NCBI GenBank assembly: GCA_022767125.1 | Contig: JALEPZ010000012.1 | Coordinates: 24,210 to 88,209 of the forward strand | Direction of reading: 5' to 3' | DNA from: Phocaeicola plebeius | GTDB taxonomy: Bacteria > Bacteroidota > Bacteroidia > Bacteroidales > Bacteroidaceae | DNA: 64,000 nt | In this document: piece by piece, positions 1-8,168 of the stretch | Numbering within the stretch: position 1 is the first letter of the stretch | Layout: each line of letters starts with the position of its first letter | The notes under the pieces: model-generated | Seen by the model: only the letters and a program-made list of their open reading frames with translations | The model's database searches: none | What the model was told of the DNA's origin: nothing | Translations under genes and position numbers: made by a program

Positions 1-1568
1 TTGTTGCCGTCACCGTTGATGCCGCCGGCCGCATTGGCAATACCCAGCGTGTAGTACTGGAATTCAGGACCGAACTGGATGCGGTAGCTCAAGCCGTCCA
101 GCGGGCTCCAGATCTTTCCGAAGTCTACCTGGGCATACATGCTGGCATTGACGCGGAAGGTGCGGCGCTGGTTGGTGTTGTAATCGAGTTCGCGGATGGG
201 GTTGATGATGTTCACGTCACCGTTCGGATTGCGGATATAGTCGCCGTTGGCGTCGTAGGGCATGGTCCAGGGCAGCATGGAACGCAAGGCGCCATAGAGG
301 TCGCCCGCACCGGTCACCGACTTGGTAAAGCTGTAGCCATAGTCCTGGTCGGCATACGAGCCGTTCATCGTGGCTCCCATCTTGAAATAAGGAAGCGGAG
401 TGATGTCGAACGAAGTCTTGAGGGTGAAGCGCTCGTAGCTCTGGCCGGGCTGAGTGCCTTTCTGGTTCAGGTAGCCGAACGAAGCGTATCCCTGGAACTT
501 GTCGGAGCCGCCCGAGGCACTCAGGGTGTGCTCGTGGGTGATTCCCGTCTGCTTGCCGTGGGAAGCCCAGTCGTAGGAGCCTACCTTCGTGGCATCGTAC
601 GTGCCGCCGGCCCATGCCTGCTCGATATTGGCCCACGAAGCCTCCACACTGCCGAAGGCGGCCTTGTCGGCTGCATGGTCGGGAGCTGCAGAAGCCGCCC
701 CTTTGTTATAGGAACCCATGTTGTACTTGGCCAGACGGGCATAGTCGAGCCATTCGCTGGCCGACATCATCTCGGTCACATTGTGCAAGGTCTCGAAGGT
801 GACCGTTCCGGCATAGTTCAGGCTGACTTTTCCTTCCTTTCCTTTCTTGGTCGTGACCAGAATGACACCGTTGGCACCGCGCGATCCATAGATGGCCGTG
901 GCAGAAGCATCCTTCAGGATATCGATGGACTCAATGTCGCTGGGGTTGATGTTCTCGATACCGCCGTTCTGGATAATCATTCCGTCCACCACATACAGCG
1001 GACCCTGTTCGGCATTGATGGAGCGGACACCACGGATATTGATGCCTCCCACTTCACCGGGTCGCTGGCTGGAAGTGATGTCCACACCGGCCGTCTTTCC
1101 TTGCATACCTTCCAGGGCATTCTTCACCGGCATGGCCTTCAGTTCTTTCTCGCCCACGCGGGCCATGGCTCCGGTCACGTCGCTCTTCTTCTGGATACCG
1201 TAACCGACCACCACTACTTCATCCAGCGTCTCGGTGTCTTCTTCCAAGACCACCTGGAGGGTCGTTTGTCCCTTGACGGGGATGTCTACCGTCTTGTAAC
1301 CGACGAAGCTGATTTCAATGGTTCCGCTGGCCGGAACATTCGAGAGGGTGAACTTACCGTCGAAATCGGTAATGGTACCATTGGTAGTACCTTTCACTAA
1401 CACACTGGCACCGATGACCGATTCGCCGGCCTTGTCAAGTACGGTACCCGATACAGTTTTGTTCTGTGCCGTGGCGCTTATCGCCAACACAGCCAACAAA
1501 GCTACGAAAAACAGCCGCTGGAGATGGCCCAAGCAGCTCAACAAAGTGGAATTTTTGTTGCCTTTCAT
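1..1568 (-). CDS. SusC/RagA-type TonB-dependent outer membrane receptor, N-terminal part (runs off the window)
   Basis: About 522 residues are readable without a stop from the ATG at 1568 down to position 3; the rest lies left of the window. Order: signal peptide ending near ATAQ, a carboxypeptidase-like domain (VSGTVLDKAGE...GTTNGTITDFDGKF), the SusC-type TonB box region (DEVVVVGYG) and the plug domain (DASATAIYGSRGANGVI). It should import oligosaccharides with a SusD partner, expected just left of the window. The neighbouring GH105, GH42, CE12, GH28 and GH106 genes suggest rhamnogalacturonan-I fragments as cargo, which is inference. A -7 element lies at 1648-1655, giving a leader of about 80 bases. 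Confidence 0.95.
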   Translation of the reverse strand, partial: MKGNKNSTLLSCLGHLQRLFFVALLAVLAISATAQNKTVSGTVLDKAGESVIGASVLVKGTTNGTITDFDGKFTLSNVPASGTIEISFVGYKTVDIPVKGQTTLQVVLEEDTETLDEVVVVGYGIQKKSDVTGAMARVGEKELKAMPVKNALEGMQGKTAGVDITSSQRPGEVGGINIRGVRSINAEQGPLYVVDGMIIQNGGIENINPSDIESIDILKDASATAIYGSRGANGVILVTTKKGKEGKVSLNYAGTVTFETLHNVTEMMSASEWLDYARLAKYNMGSYNKGAASAAPDHAADKAAFGSVEASWANIEQAWAGGTYDATKVGSYDWASHGKQTGITHEHTLSASGGSDKFQGYASFGYLNQKGTQPGQSYERFTLKTSFDITPLPYFKMGATMNGSYADQDYGYSFTKSVTGAGDLYGALRSMLPWTMPYDANGDYIRNPNGDVNIINPIRELDYNTNQRRTFRVNASMYAQVDFGKIWSPLDGLSYRIQFGPEFQYYTLGIANAAGGINGDGN

Positions 1569-1647
1569 ACTTTCATTATTAAGTTATACAAAAGTGAATA
1601 ATAAAAATCTCGCAGACCGGAAAGACGCGCTTCCCGTTTCCAGGTGA

Positions 1648-1655
1648 CAAAGGTA
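1648..1655 (-). promoter_or_regulatory. -7 promoter element for the SusC-type receptor
   Basis: The minus strand reads TACCTTTG, a perfect Bacteroidetes TAnnTTTG element, 80 bases upstream of the receptor ATG. No clear TTTG -33 element is visible. Confidence 0.55.
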
Positions 1656-1792
1656 GAGCGGCTTTGCGGGTAAGGGCAGGTAGAATCGTACGAGAAGAAT
1701 GGAAAAACTCGCCGAGGGGGTAAAAAAATGGGCCATGAATGATAGTGAAGATTTTTTGTACATATCTCCATCCGTACTTCAGGAAATCTGCC

Positions 1793-1800
1793 TACTTTTG
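1793..1800 (+). promoter_or_regulatory. -7 promoter element for the GH105 gene
   Basis: TACTTTTG fits TAnnTTTG and lies 33 bases upstream of the ATG at 1834. It is divergent from the SusC promoter, so the 265-base gap carries two back-to-back promoters. Confidence 0.5.
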
Positions 1801-1833
1801 CCACCGTATAATTTTAATCTTATCCTCACATAC

Positions 1834-2961
1834 ATGAAGAAGAATTTAATACTGACCGTCCTGTTGGCCCTTTGGGGAATGGGAATGCTGAAAGCACAAG
1901 CAGTGCCTGACCGGAAACAGACGCTGAACACCCTGGTAAAAGTGAACGAACAGTTCATGAAGAAATGGCCGGACGCCGGCCTGCCCACCTTCGTGAAGAA
2001 GATGCGCCCCAGCAACCTGTGGACCCGCGCCGTGTACTACGAAGGACTGATGGAACTCTATAAGATTTATCCGCTCTCGTCTTACTATGACTATATGTAC
2101 GACTGGGGGGAAGCCCACAAGTGGACCCCGCGCAACGGAACGACGACCCGCGACGCCGATGATTATTGCTGCAGCCAGACCTTCATCGACATGTACCGCA
2201 TCGCGCACGACTGGAAGATGATCCAGCAGGCCAAGGTGAATGCGGACATGCTGGTGAACACGCCGCAAGTGAACGACTGGTGGTGGATAGATGCCGTACA
2301 GATGGGGATGCCTGTGCTGGCCAAGCTGGGGGCGGTGACCGGCGAACAGAAATACTTCGACAAGATGTGGGACATGTATGCCTACACCCGCAACCAGCAC
2401 GGGGAGAACGGAATGTACAATGCCCAGGAAGGGCTGTGGTGGCGCGACCAGGATTTTGACCCTCCCTATAAGGAACCGAACGGAAAGAACTGCTACTGGA
2501 GCCGGGGCAACGGCTGGGTATATGCCGCCTTGGTACGGGTGATGAACGAACTGCCGGCCAACGAGCCGCACCGGACGGACTACGTGAACGACTTCCTGGC
2601 CATGAGCCGCGCCCTGAAGGCTTGCCAACGGACCGACGGATTCTGGAATGTCAGCCTGCACGATGAATCGAACTTCGGCGGAAAGGAGACCAGCGGCACT
2701 TCCCTCTTCGTCTACGGGATGGCCTGGGGCATCCGCCAGGGACTGCTCGACCGCAAGGAATACTTGCCCGTCGTGGTCAAGGCCTGGAACGCCATGTTGC
2801 AGGAGGCCGTCCACGAAAACGGGTTCCTGGGGTATGTACAAGGTACGGGCAAGGAGCCGAAGGACAGCCAGCCGGTGACGTACGACAAGATGCCGGACTT
2901 CGAGGACTATGGGGTCGGCTGTTTCCTGCTGGCCGGCACGGAGGTCTATCGGCTGCCATAA
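1834..2961 (+). CDS. GH105 unsaturated rhamnogalacturonyl hydrolase
   Basis: Secreted protein of 375 residues, the usual GH105 length. GH105 enzymes remove the 4,5-unsaturated galacturonic acid left at the non-reducing end after pectate or rhamnogalacturonan lyase cleavage. Seen: signal peptide (MKKNLILTVLLALWGMGMLKAQA), an (alpha/alpha)6-barrel-like sequence, WIDAVQMG with D153 in the place of the family's catalytic Asp, SRGNGW around residue 230, and the C-terminal YGVGCFLLAGTEVYRL signature. The ATG at 1834 is preferred over an upstream in-frame start at 1699 because the signal peptide begins there and the -7 element lies just before it. Confidence 0.92.
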   Translation: MKKNLILTVLLALWGMGMLKAQAVPDRKQTLNTLVKVNEQFMKKWPDAGLPTFVKKMRPSNLWTRAVYYEGLMELYKIYPLSSYYDYMYDWGEAHKWTPRNGTTTRDADDYCCSQTFIDMYRIAHDWKMIQQAKVNADMLVNTPQVNDWWWIDAVQMGMPVLAKLGAVTGEQKYFDKMWDMYAYTRNQHGENGMYNAQEGLWWRDQDFDPPYKEPNGKNCYWSRGNGWVYAALVRVMNELPANEPHRTDYVNDFLAMSRALKACQRTDGFWNVSLHDESNFGGKETSGTSLFVYGMAWGIRQGLLDRKEYLPVVVKAWNAMLQEAVHENGFLGYVQGTGKEPKDSQPVTYDKMPDFEDYGVGCFLLAGTEVYRLP

Positions 2962-3024
2962 GAAAGGATAACGTTCTGAACAGATATGTTTTGATTTAAG
3001 GTAAAAATTTAGGTTAGGTATGAG

Positions 3025-3058
3025 AAACGGAGACCCTCGCGAGAGCGTCTCCGTTTTT
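3025..3058. terminator. Bidirectional rho-independent terminator between GH105 and GH42
   Basis: A perfect 10-bp stem (AAACGGAGAC / GTCTCCGTTT) with a 12-base loop is followed by a T run on the plus strand. It sits between two convergent genes. Confidence 0.8.
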
Positions 3059-3088
3059 CATGGCCGTCTGGTCTTGCCGGTGCCGTGT

Positions 3089-5164
3089 CTAAAAGCGGAA
3101 GACCAGCACGCCGGCAGTGGGAATCTCCGTCTCACCGATCAGGGGTTTCGCGCCTTGGGGCAACTCAAACCGGTAAGGACGATCCCTATAGTTGAGCACA
3201 ATCCCCAGTCCGTTCCGGTAGTCCAAGGTCACCCCATACGGGAGCTCCAGTACACCGACGCCGCAGTGGGCGTAGAGCTTGCGCAACACTTCCTGTTCCA
3301 AGCCTCCGTCCGTGGTGTCCACTCCGACGTACGTCACCGTCCCTTTGCCGAGGCGGCGGGAGGTGACAGCGGGTTTGCCGGCATAGAATTCGTCCTGATA
3401 AGCCGCCCACACGTCAACGCCGGCTCCAGGCCGCAGGATTTCCCCCCAGGTGTTCCAGGCGAATGACTTCCCGTCCATCTCTACCCGGCCCGGATCGTCC
3501 GGAAGCAGTAGGTCGTAGAATTCCAGTTCATTGCCGGTCAGTTCTGTCAGCATGGCCCCGAAGGGTGCTTCCGGGAAGCGGCCGAAGCGGTCTTTCTGGG
3601 CCGTGCGGCACGTCAGCACCAAGTGTCCGCCCTGCTTTACATACTGGGTCCAGCGGTTCACCAGCTCCGGGTCGGCCAACTGGTAGGCAGGGACAATCAG
3701 GAAAGGATAAGCATTGAAATCATGGTCTTCGCTGATGAAATCGACCGGTGCCCCAAAGGATTTCAACGTCCGGTAATACTTTTCGATATGTCCCATCGTA
3801 TTCCAGGTGGCATTCTGTTTCTGCTGATTGATGCTCCACGCATTTTCGGGATGATAGAGAATGGCCGTCCGCCGGGCCAGATAGTCGGCCGGCTTCACCT
3901 CCTTGGCGGGCACCGTCCCCCGCAGCTGGCGGATTTCCTGCATGAACTGTTCGTATTCCCGGCCACCGGGCGTTACGGTCACCCCATCGGTTCCCACAAT
4001 GCCATAATGATACTGCTCGGTGCCATACAACGGCTGGCGATAGCGGTAGGTGCAGACAAAATCGCTGCCTCCGGCAAACACGCTCCACAGCCACAGGCGG
4101 ACAGCTCCGGGCAACGGCTGCGGATTGATGCTGCCCCAGTTCACCTGGCCGGGCTGCAGCTCCATGACCCCGTAGGTGCCGGTCTGCGGGCGGAAAAAGT
4201 CGTTGGCAAAAGCAATGCGCAGCGGATTGCCGACCCGATAGCCCCTACGGCCGATTCCCTCGTTGTCGCCATACACCATATAGCGGGTATAGCTCAGGAA
4301 ATCCAGGTCGGAACTGCCGCCGATATGCCCCGACTCGTAATCGGGAATATAATTGGTAGTGACCCACTGATGGCGGGCGTACTGCTTGATGAACAGGCAC
4401 TGCTGGTTCAGGAAATCACAGGTCTGTTTTGCCGCAAAGCGACGGTAATCCAAGATCTGATGATGGTTCATGAAGAGCTGCGAGCGCTTGGGCAAGGTAA
4501 TCTGATCGAACGAAGCGTAGGCCTCGCTCCAGAAAGCAGTCCCCCATGCCGCATTCAAGGCACGGATGTCACCGGCATATTTCTCCCGAAGATACTGCCG
4601 GAAGGCTTCCTCCGCCTGGGGGTTGTAATCGAACTGGACAGCCGGCTCGTTGTCCAACTGCCAGCCGACGACACGTGCATCGTTGCCATAGTGCGCTGCC
4701 AGCTTCTCAATCATCCTGAACGCCAGCTTCCGATAGAGGGGAGAGGCAAAGGAGGCGTGCTGCCGGGCCCCATGGTCGAGGCGGGTACCGTCTTCATTCC
4801 GCAAAAGAATCTCAGGATACTTGCGGGTGAGCCAGACAGGCGGCGTGGCCGTGGAGGTACAAAGAATGACTTTCAGCTGGTGCTTGGCGGCCAGTGCCAC
4901 CGCACGGTCCAGCCAGCCGAAATCATACTGTCCTTCTTCGGGCTCCAGCTGCGCCCAGGCAAATTCGGCAAAATGAGTAAACTCGAAACCCAGTTCGTGC
5001 ATCTGTTTCAGGTCGCGCTCCCACTGGCTTTCGTCCCAATGCTCAGGGTAATAATAAGCACCGGTCAACGTAAGGTCCTGGTCGGAAAACCAGGACGGCT
5101 GCTGTGCAAAGACCCCACCCGACAAGGCAAGGGCGCACAATACGGTCGTAAGTTGTTTTCGCAT
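3089..5164 (-). CDS. GH42 beta-galactosidase, secreted
   Basis: 691 residues with a signal peptide (MRKQLTTVLCALALSGGVFAQ). GH42 enzymes release terminal beta-galactose; in a rhamnogalacturonan-I locus this would trim galactan side chains. Seen: the GH42 TIM barrel from residue 32 (GAYYYPEHWD), the acid/base region GWQLDNEP with E173, and the nucleophile region YGVMELQPGQVNWG with E335. A GATase-like middle domain and a small C-terminal beta domain (LNYRDRPYRFELP) follow. The start at 5164 is chosen over the longer frame from 5278 because of the signal peptide and the -7 element at 5192-5199. It is transcribed opposite to its neighbours. Confidence 0.93.
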   Translation of the reverse strand: MRKQLTTVLCALALSGGVFAQQPSWFSDQDLTLTGAYYYPEHWDESQWERDLKQMHELGFEFTHFAEFAWAQLEPEEGQYDFGWLDRAVALAAKHQLKVILCTSTATPPVWLTRKYPEILLRNEDGTRLDHGARQHASFASPLYRKLAFRMIEKLAAHYGNDARVVGWQLDNEPAVQFDYNPQAEEAFRQYLREKYAGDIRALNAAWGTAFWSEAYASFDQITLPKRSQLFMNHHQILDYRRFAAKQTCDFLNQQCLFIKQYARHQWVTTNYIPDYESGHIGGSSDLDFLSYTRYMVYGDNEGIGRRGYRVGNPLRIAFANDFFRPQTGTYGVMELQPGQVNWGSINPQPLPGAVRLWLWSVFAGGSDFVCTYRYRQPLYGTEQYHYGIVGTDGVTVTPGGREYEQFMQEIRQLRGTVPAKEVKPADYLARRTAILYHPENAWSINQQKQNATWNTMGHIEKYYRTLKSFGAPVDFISEDHDFNAYPFLIVPAYQLADPELVNRWTQYVKQGGHLVLTCRTAQKDRFGRFPEAPFGAMLTELTGNELEFYDLLLPDDPGRVEMDGKSFAWNTWGEILRPGAGVDVWAAYQDEFYAGKPAVTSRRLGKGTVTYVGVDTTDGGLEQEVLRKLYAHCGVGVLELPYGVTLDYRNGLGIVLNYRDRPYRFELPQGAKPLIGETEIPTAGVLVFRF

Positions 5165-5191
5165 ACTATTAGTTGTTGAATGGATGATGGA

Positions 5192-5199
5192 CAAAAATA
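5192..5199 (-). promoter_or_regulatory. -7 promoter element for the GH42 gene
   Basis: Minus strand TATTTTTG, fitting TAnnTTTG, 27 bases upstream of the ATG at 5164. No -33 TTTG at the expected distance. Confidence 0.45.
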
Positions 5200-5304
5200 C
5201 AAAAAGCCCTGCTCTGCCACCACAGGAAATCGGGCAAGAAACATGGAAAATCGTCCGCCGGCCTCGACTTTTATACAATAATCCATGCTTATGTACATCT
5301 ATCT

Positions 5305-5336
5305 ATTGAGCGAACGAGAGAATCTGCGTACCTTAG
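5305..5336 (+). promoter_or_regulatory. Probable promoter of the five-gene pectin operon
   Basis: ATTG at 5305-5308, 20 bases, then TACCTTAG at 5329-5336. Each element is one mismatch from the Bacteroidetes consensus (TTTG, N19-21, TAnnTTTG), at the correct spacing and 26 bases before the first ATG. Confidence 0.45.
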
Positions 5337-5362
5337 TGCCAGAAAAACATTCAAGAGCCATC

Positions 5363-6634
5363 ATGAAACTTACCAGCATGCTTATCGGGCTGTTGGCCGC
5401 CAGCGGCCTCAACGCCCAGACGTATCATTTCGATTTCACTGCAGGACGGAAGACGGCAACCGGCGATATAAAGGTGGCGCCGTCCGACCGCTATACGGAA
5501 GAGAAAGGGTATGGCTATGACCTGCAGCCTTCGCCGGAACAGCAGGGCCATGCTCCCTTCTTCTTCTCGGTGAAAGTGCCCGACGGCAACTATCGGGTCA
5601 CCGCTGTCGTGGGTAGCTCCGAATCCGCCGGAGAAACCACGGTGCGCGGGGAATCGCGCCGCCTGTTCCATGAACACATCGTCACCCGGAAAAAGGAATG
5701 GAAAACCCTGACCTTCGTCATCAACAAGCGCAATACCCATATCAACGACACGGAGGAGGTACGCATCAAGCCGCGCGAACGCTTCAAGCTGAACTGGGAC
5801 GACAAGCTGACCCTGGAATTCAACGGGAAGGCCCCCCGACTGGCCCGGCTGACCATCGAACGGACAGAGGATGTGCCCACCGTCTTCCTCTGCGGCAACT
5901 CGACGGTCGTGGACCAGGACAATGAGCCCTGGGCCAGCTGGGGACAGATGATTCCCCGTTTCTTCAACGACCGGGTCTGCTTTGCCAACTATGCTGAATC
6001 GGGCGAGAGCGCCAACACGTTCATCGCTGCCGGACGGCTGCAGAAGGCACTGACCCAAATGAAGGCCGGCGACTACCTCTTCCTGGAATTCGGGCACAAC
6101 GACCAGAAGCAGAAAGGACCGGGCAAAGGGGCCTACTACTCTTTCATGACCAGCCTGAAAACCTTCATCGACGAAGCCCGCCTACGCGGTGCGCAACCGG
6201 TACTGGTCACCCCTACCCAGCGCCGGAGTTTCGATGAGCAAGGCCGCATCAAAGACACGCATGAGGACTTCCCGGAAGCCATGCGCTGGCTGGCAGCCAA
6301 AGAAAATGTCCCCCTCATCGACCTGAACGAAATGACCCGCACCTTCTACGAGACCCTGGGCGTGGAAGCCTCGAAAAAAGCCTTCGTACATTACCCGGCC
6401 GGCAGTTACCCCGGACAGACACAAGACTTTGCCGACAACACCCATTTCAACCCGTATGGAGCCTATGAGATTGCCAAATGCGTCATAGAAGGCATGAAAC
6501 AGGTACACCTGCCGCTGGCAGACCAGCTACAGGCGGACTACCTGCCTTTCTCCCCGTCCCAACCGGACAATGTAGCCTTGTTCCAATGGGACGACAGCCC
6601 GTTTACCGAAATCGAAAAGCCCGACGGAAACTGA
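5363..6634 (+). CDS. Rhamnogalacturonan acetylesterase, SGNH hydrolase (CE12 type)
   Basis: 423-residue secreted esterase expected to remove O-acetyl groups from the rhamnogalacturonan backbone so that GH28 and GH106 can act. Seen: signal peptide (MKLTSMLIGLLAASGLNAQ), a beta-sandwich-like N-terminal domain (residues 20-170), then the SGNH domain with block I FLCGNSTVVDQ (Ser180), block III FGHNDQ (Asn246) and block V DNTHFNPYG (Asp358, His361). First gene of an operon; the next ATG is 38 bases downstream. The ATG at 5363 is chosen over an in-frame start at 5285 because the signal peptide begins there. Confidence 0.92.
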   Translation: MKLTSMLIGLLAASGLNAQTYHFDFTAGRKTATGDIKVAPSDRYTEEKGYGYDLQPSPEQQGHAPFFFSVKVPDGNYRVTAVVGSSESAGETTVRGESRRLFHEHIVTRKKEWKTLTFVINKRNTHINDTEEVRIKPRERFKLNWDDKLTLEFNGKAPRLARLTIERTEDVPTVFLCGNSTVVDQDNEPWASWGQMIPRFFNDRVCFANYAESGESANTFIAAGRLQKALTQMKAGDYLFLEFGHNDQKQKGPGKGAYYSFMTSLKTFIDEARLRGAQPVLVTPTQRRSFDEQGRIKDTHEDFPEAMRWLAAKENVPLIDLNEMTRTFYETLGVEASKKAFVHYPAGSYPGQTQDFADNTHFNPYGAYEIAKCVIEGMKQVHLPLADQLQADYLPFSPSQPDNVALFQWDDSPFTEIEKPDGN

Positions 6635-6672
6635 CGGTGAAACAGTATCAACCCCTTTCATAGAACTTCAAC

Positions 6673-7353
6673 ATGAACCGTATTATCAGCCATTTAACCG
6701 GAATCCTGATGCTGCTGAGCATCGGGATTTCCTGCGCCCAGACACTTCCTTTCCATCTTCCGGAAGGTGCCGGCAGCTTCCGGCTCGGTATTGTCAACGG
6801 CACTGAAAGCCGCTGGCTGGACGAGTGTCGGGTAAAACAGCACCAACAGACCTTTACCATCACCGATGCCTTGTGGAAAGGCGGTGAGATACGACTCACC
6901 GTACTTCCACTTTCGGATACCCAAGGTTTCATGGTGGAAGCCAGCGGCCAGGGGCTTCCCGATTCCCTGCAGCTCTGCTGGGCATTCGGTGCCTGCGACG
7001 AGACCCTACAGGCACCTCCGGCCGACAATGTCATCGCCCCGGCCGCCTGTGCCGACAATGTATTCAGTATCGAAGGCAATGCGTTCCTTGTCTACTATGG
7101 CAAGGTAATGGCCCTGCGCACCGTCATCGGCATTGCGCCGCTGTCGTCCGTCATCCGGCTGAGCGATGCCCACCGGCAGGCCTCCCCCCTGCAGCTGTGG
7201 GAATCGGGCAAGAAGACAGACAGTCCGGTGATCTCCGCCCGCTGTTCCTGGAACACGGACGAGAAGCTCTACTTCTGTTTCTACCATCAGAACGAACGGG
7301 CCGACTATAACTACTACCTGCTCCCGGACCTTTTCCAAAAAGAAGCGAAATGA
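6673..7353 (+). CDS. Secreted protein of unknown function in the pectin operon
   Basis: 226 residues with a signal peptide cut near SCAQT. I do not recognise a catalytic motif. The sequence looks beta-rich, with several short strands and a Trp/Cys pair (QLCWAFGACDE); its end (DYNYYLLPDLFQKEAK) looks like a domain boundary rather than a membrane or sorting signal. It may be a stand-alone form of a domain found in larger Bacteroides carbohydrate-active proteins, a guess that a profile search could test. Its stop overlaps the next start (ATGA at 7350-7353), so the two are probably translated together and may work as a pair. Confidence 0.75.
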   Translation: MNRIISHLTGILMLLSIGISCAQTLPFHLPEGAGSFRLGIVNGTESRWLDECRVKQHQQTFTITDALWKGGEIRLTVLPLSDTQGFMVEASGQGLPDSLQLCWAFGACDETLQAPPADNVIAPAACADNVFSIEGNAFLVYYGKVMALRTVIGIAPLSSVIRLSDAHRQASPLQLWESGKKTDSPVISARCSWNTDEKLYFCFYHQNERADYNYYLLPDLFQKEAK

Positions 7354-8165
7354 AACGGCGATTCCTGCTTCTCCTCCCACTGTTGCTGACAGCTGTCGTT
7401 GCCGCATCGCAGTCGTATCAAATCTATGCGTTTGCGGAAGGAGAGGAACCCGTCATGGACGGGAAGACCGACGACTGGCAGCAGGTGCCCGAAGACTATG
7501 TACTGACGGAAACCGCTTTGCGGGAAGATGAAGGCAAACATCCCCGGCCGGCCCCGGCGACCCTGCAAGTCCGCGTGAAAGTGGGATGGAGCGCGGCTAC
7601 CCAGCGGCTCTATTTCCTGTACGAGGCGACCGACAACTACTGGAGGTTTTCAGCGAACTCCTTGAACACGGATATCTTCGAAGTGGTGGTCGACGGCGAC
7701 TGCTCCGGCGGTCCGTTCATCGACCGCTTCCATCCCACGGCTCCCAAAGATGTCTGGCAGGCCTGGTTCAATTTCCACGGCTGCCATGCCCAGAACTACC
7801 ACATCTTCACACCGCCGCACGGCAAAGACTGGTGTATGTTGTGGGGACCGCAGGTGTGGCTGAAGCAACCTCCTTATGCCGACTATGCCTACGACTATCA
7901 TTTCCAGGAAGGCGAAGGCGGCACACTGGTGCTGGAGTTTTACATCACTCCTTTCGACCACGCTGCCGCCGACGGCCCTGAATACTCCCGGCCTACCCTG
8001 CTGGAAGCGGGGAAGAGGATTGGCCTCAGCTGGGCGGTGATCGACTGGGATGCCTCCCCGACCGAGAAGGACGGGTTCTGGAACCTGTCGGACGAACATA
8101 CCATGTACGGCAATGCCTCCTACTTACGAAAATTCAAACTAATGCCCATTTCTAAAACCGATTGA
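7350..8165 (+). CDS. Secreted CBM9/DOMON-like carbohydrate-binding protein
   Basis: 271 residues with a signal peptide ending near AASQS. The body matches the pattern of the CBM9-like fold seen in many Bacteroidetes polysaccharide loci: MDGKTDDWQQVP near residue 36, LYFLYEATDNYW, NTDIFEVVVDGD, and a terminal GLSWAVIDWDASPTEKDGFW. No hydrolase residues are apparent, so a binding or presenting role is likelier than catalysis. The start overlaps the preceding stop by four bases and the stop lies 3 bases before the GH28 ATG, showing tight operon structure. Confidence 0.78.
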   Translation: MKRRFLLLLPLLLTAVVAASQSYQIYAFAEGEEPVMDGKTDDWQQVPEDYVLTETALREDEGKHPRPAPATLQVRVKVGWSAATQRLYFLYEATDNYWRFSANSLNTDIFEVVVDGDCSGGPFIDRFHPTAPKDVWQAWFNFHGCHAQNYHIFTPPHGKDWCMLWGPQVWLKQPPYADYAYDYHFQEGEGGTLVLEFYITPFDHAAADGPEYSRPTLLEAGKRIGLSWAVIDWDASPTEKDGFWNLSDEHTMYGNASYLRKFKLMPISKTD

Positions 8166-8168
8166 ACC

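Noticed and set aside
528..1400. 290-codon open frame on the plus strand
   Set aside because: Antisense to the SusC-type receptor, whose conserved protein sequence is unmistakable.
1846..2841. 331-codon frame opposite GH105
   Set aside because: Shadow of the GH105 gene.
3623..5179. 518-codon open frame on the plus strand
   Set aside because: Antisense to the GH42 gene; no family features. An artefact of the G+C-rich codon bias.
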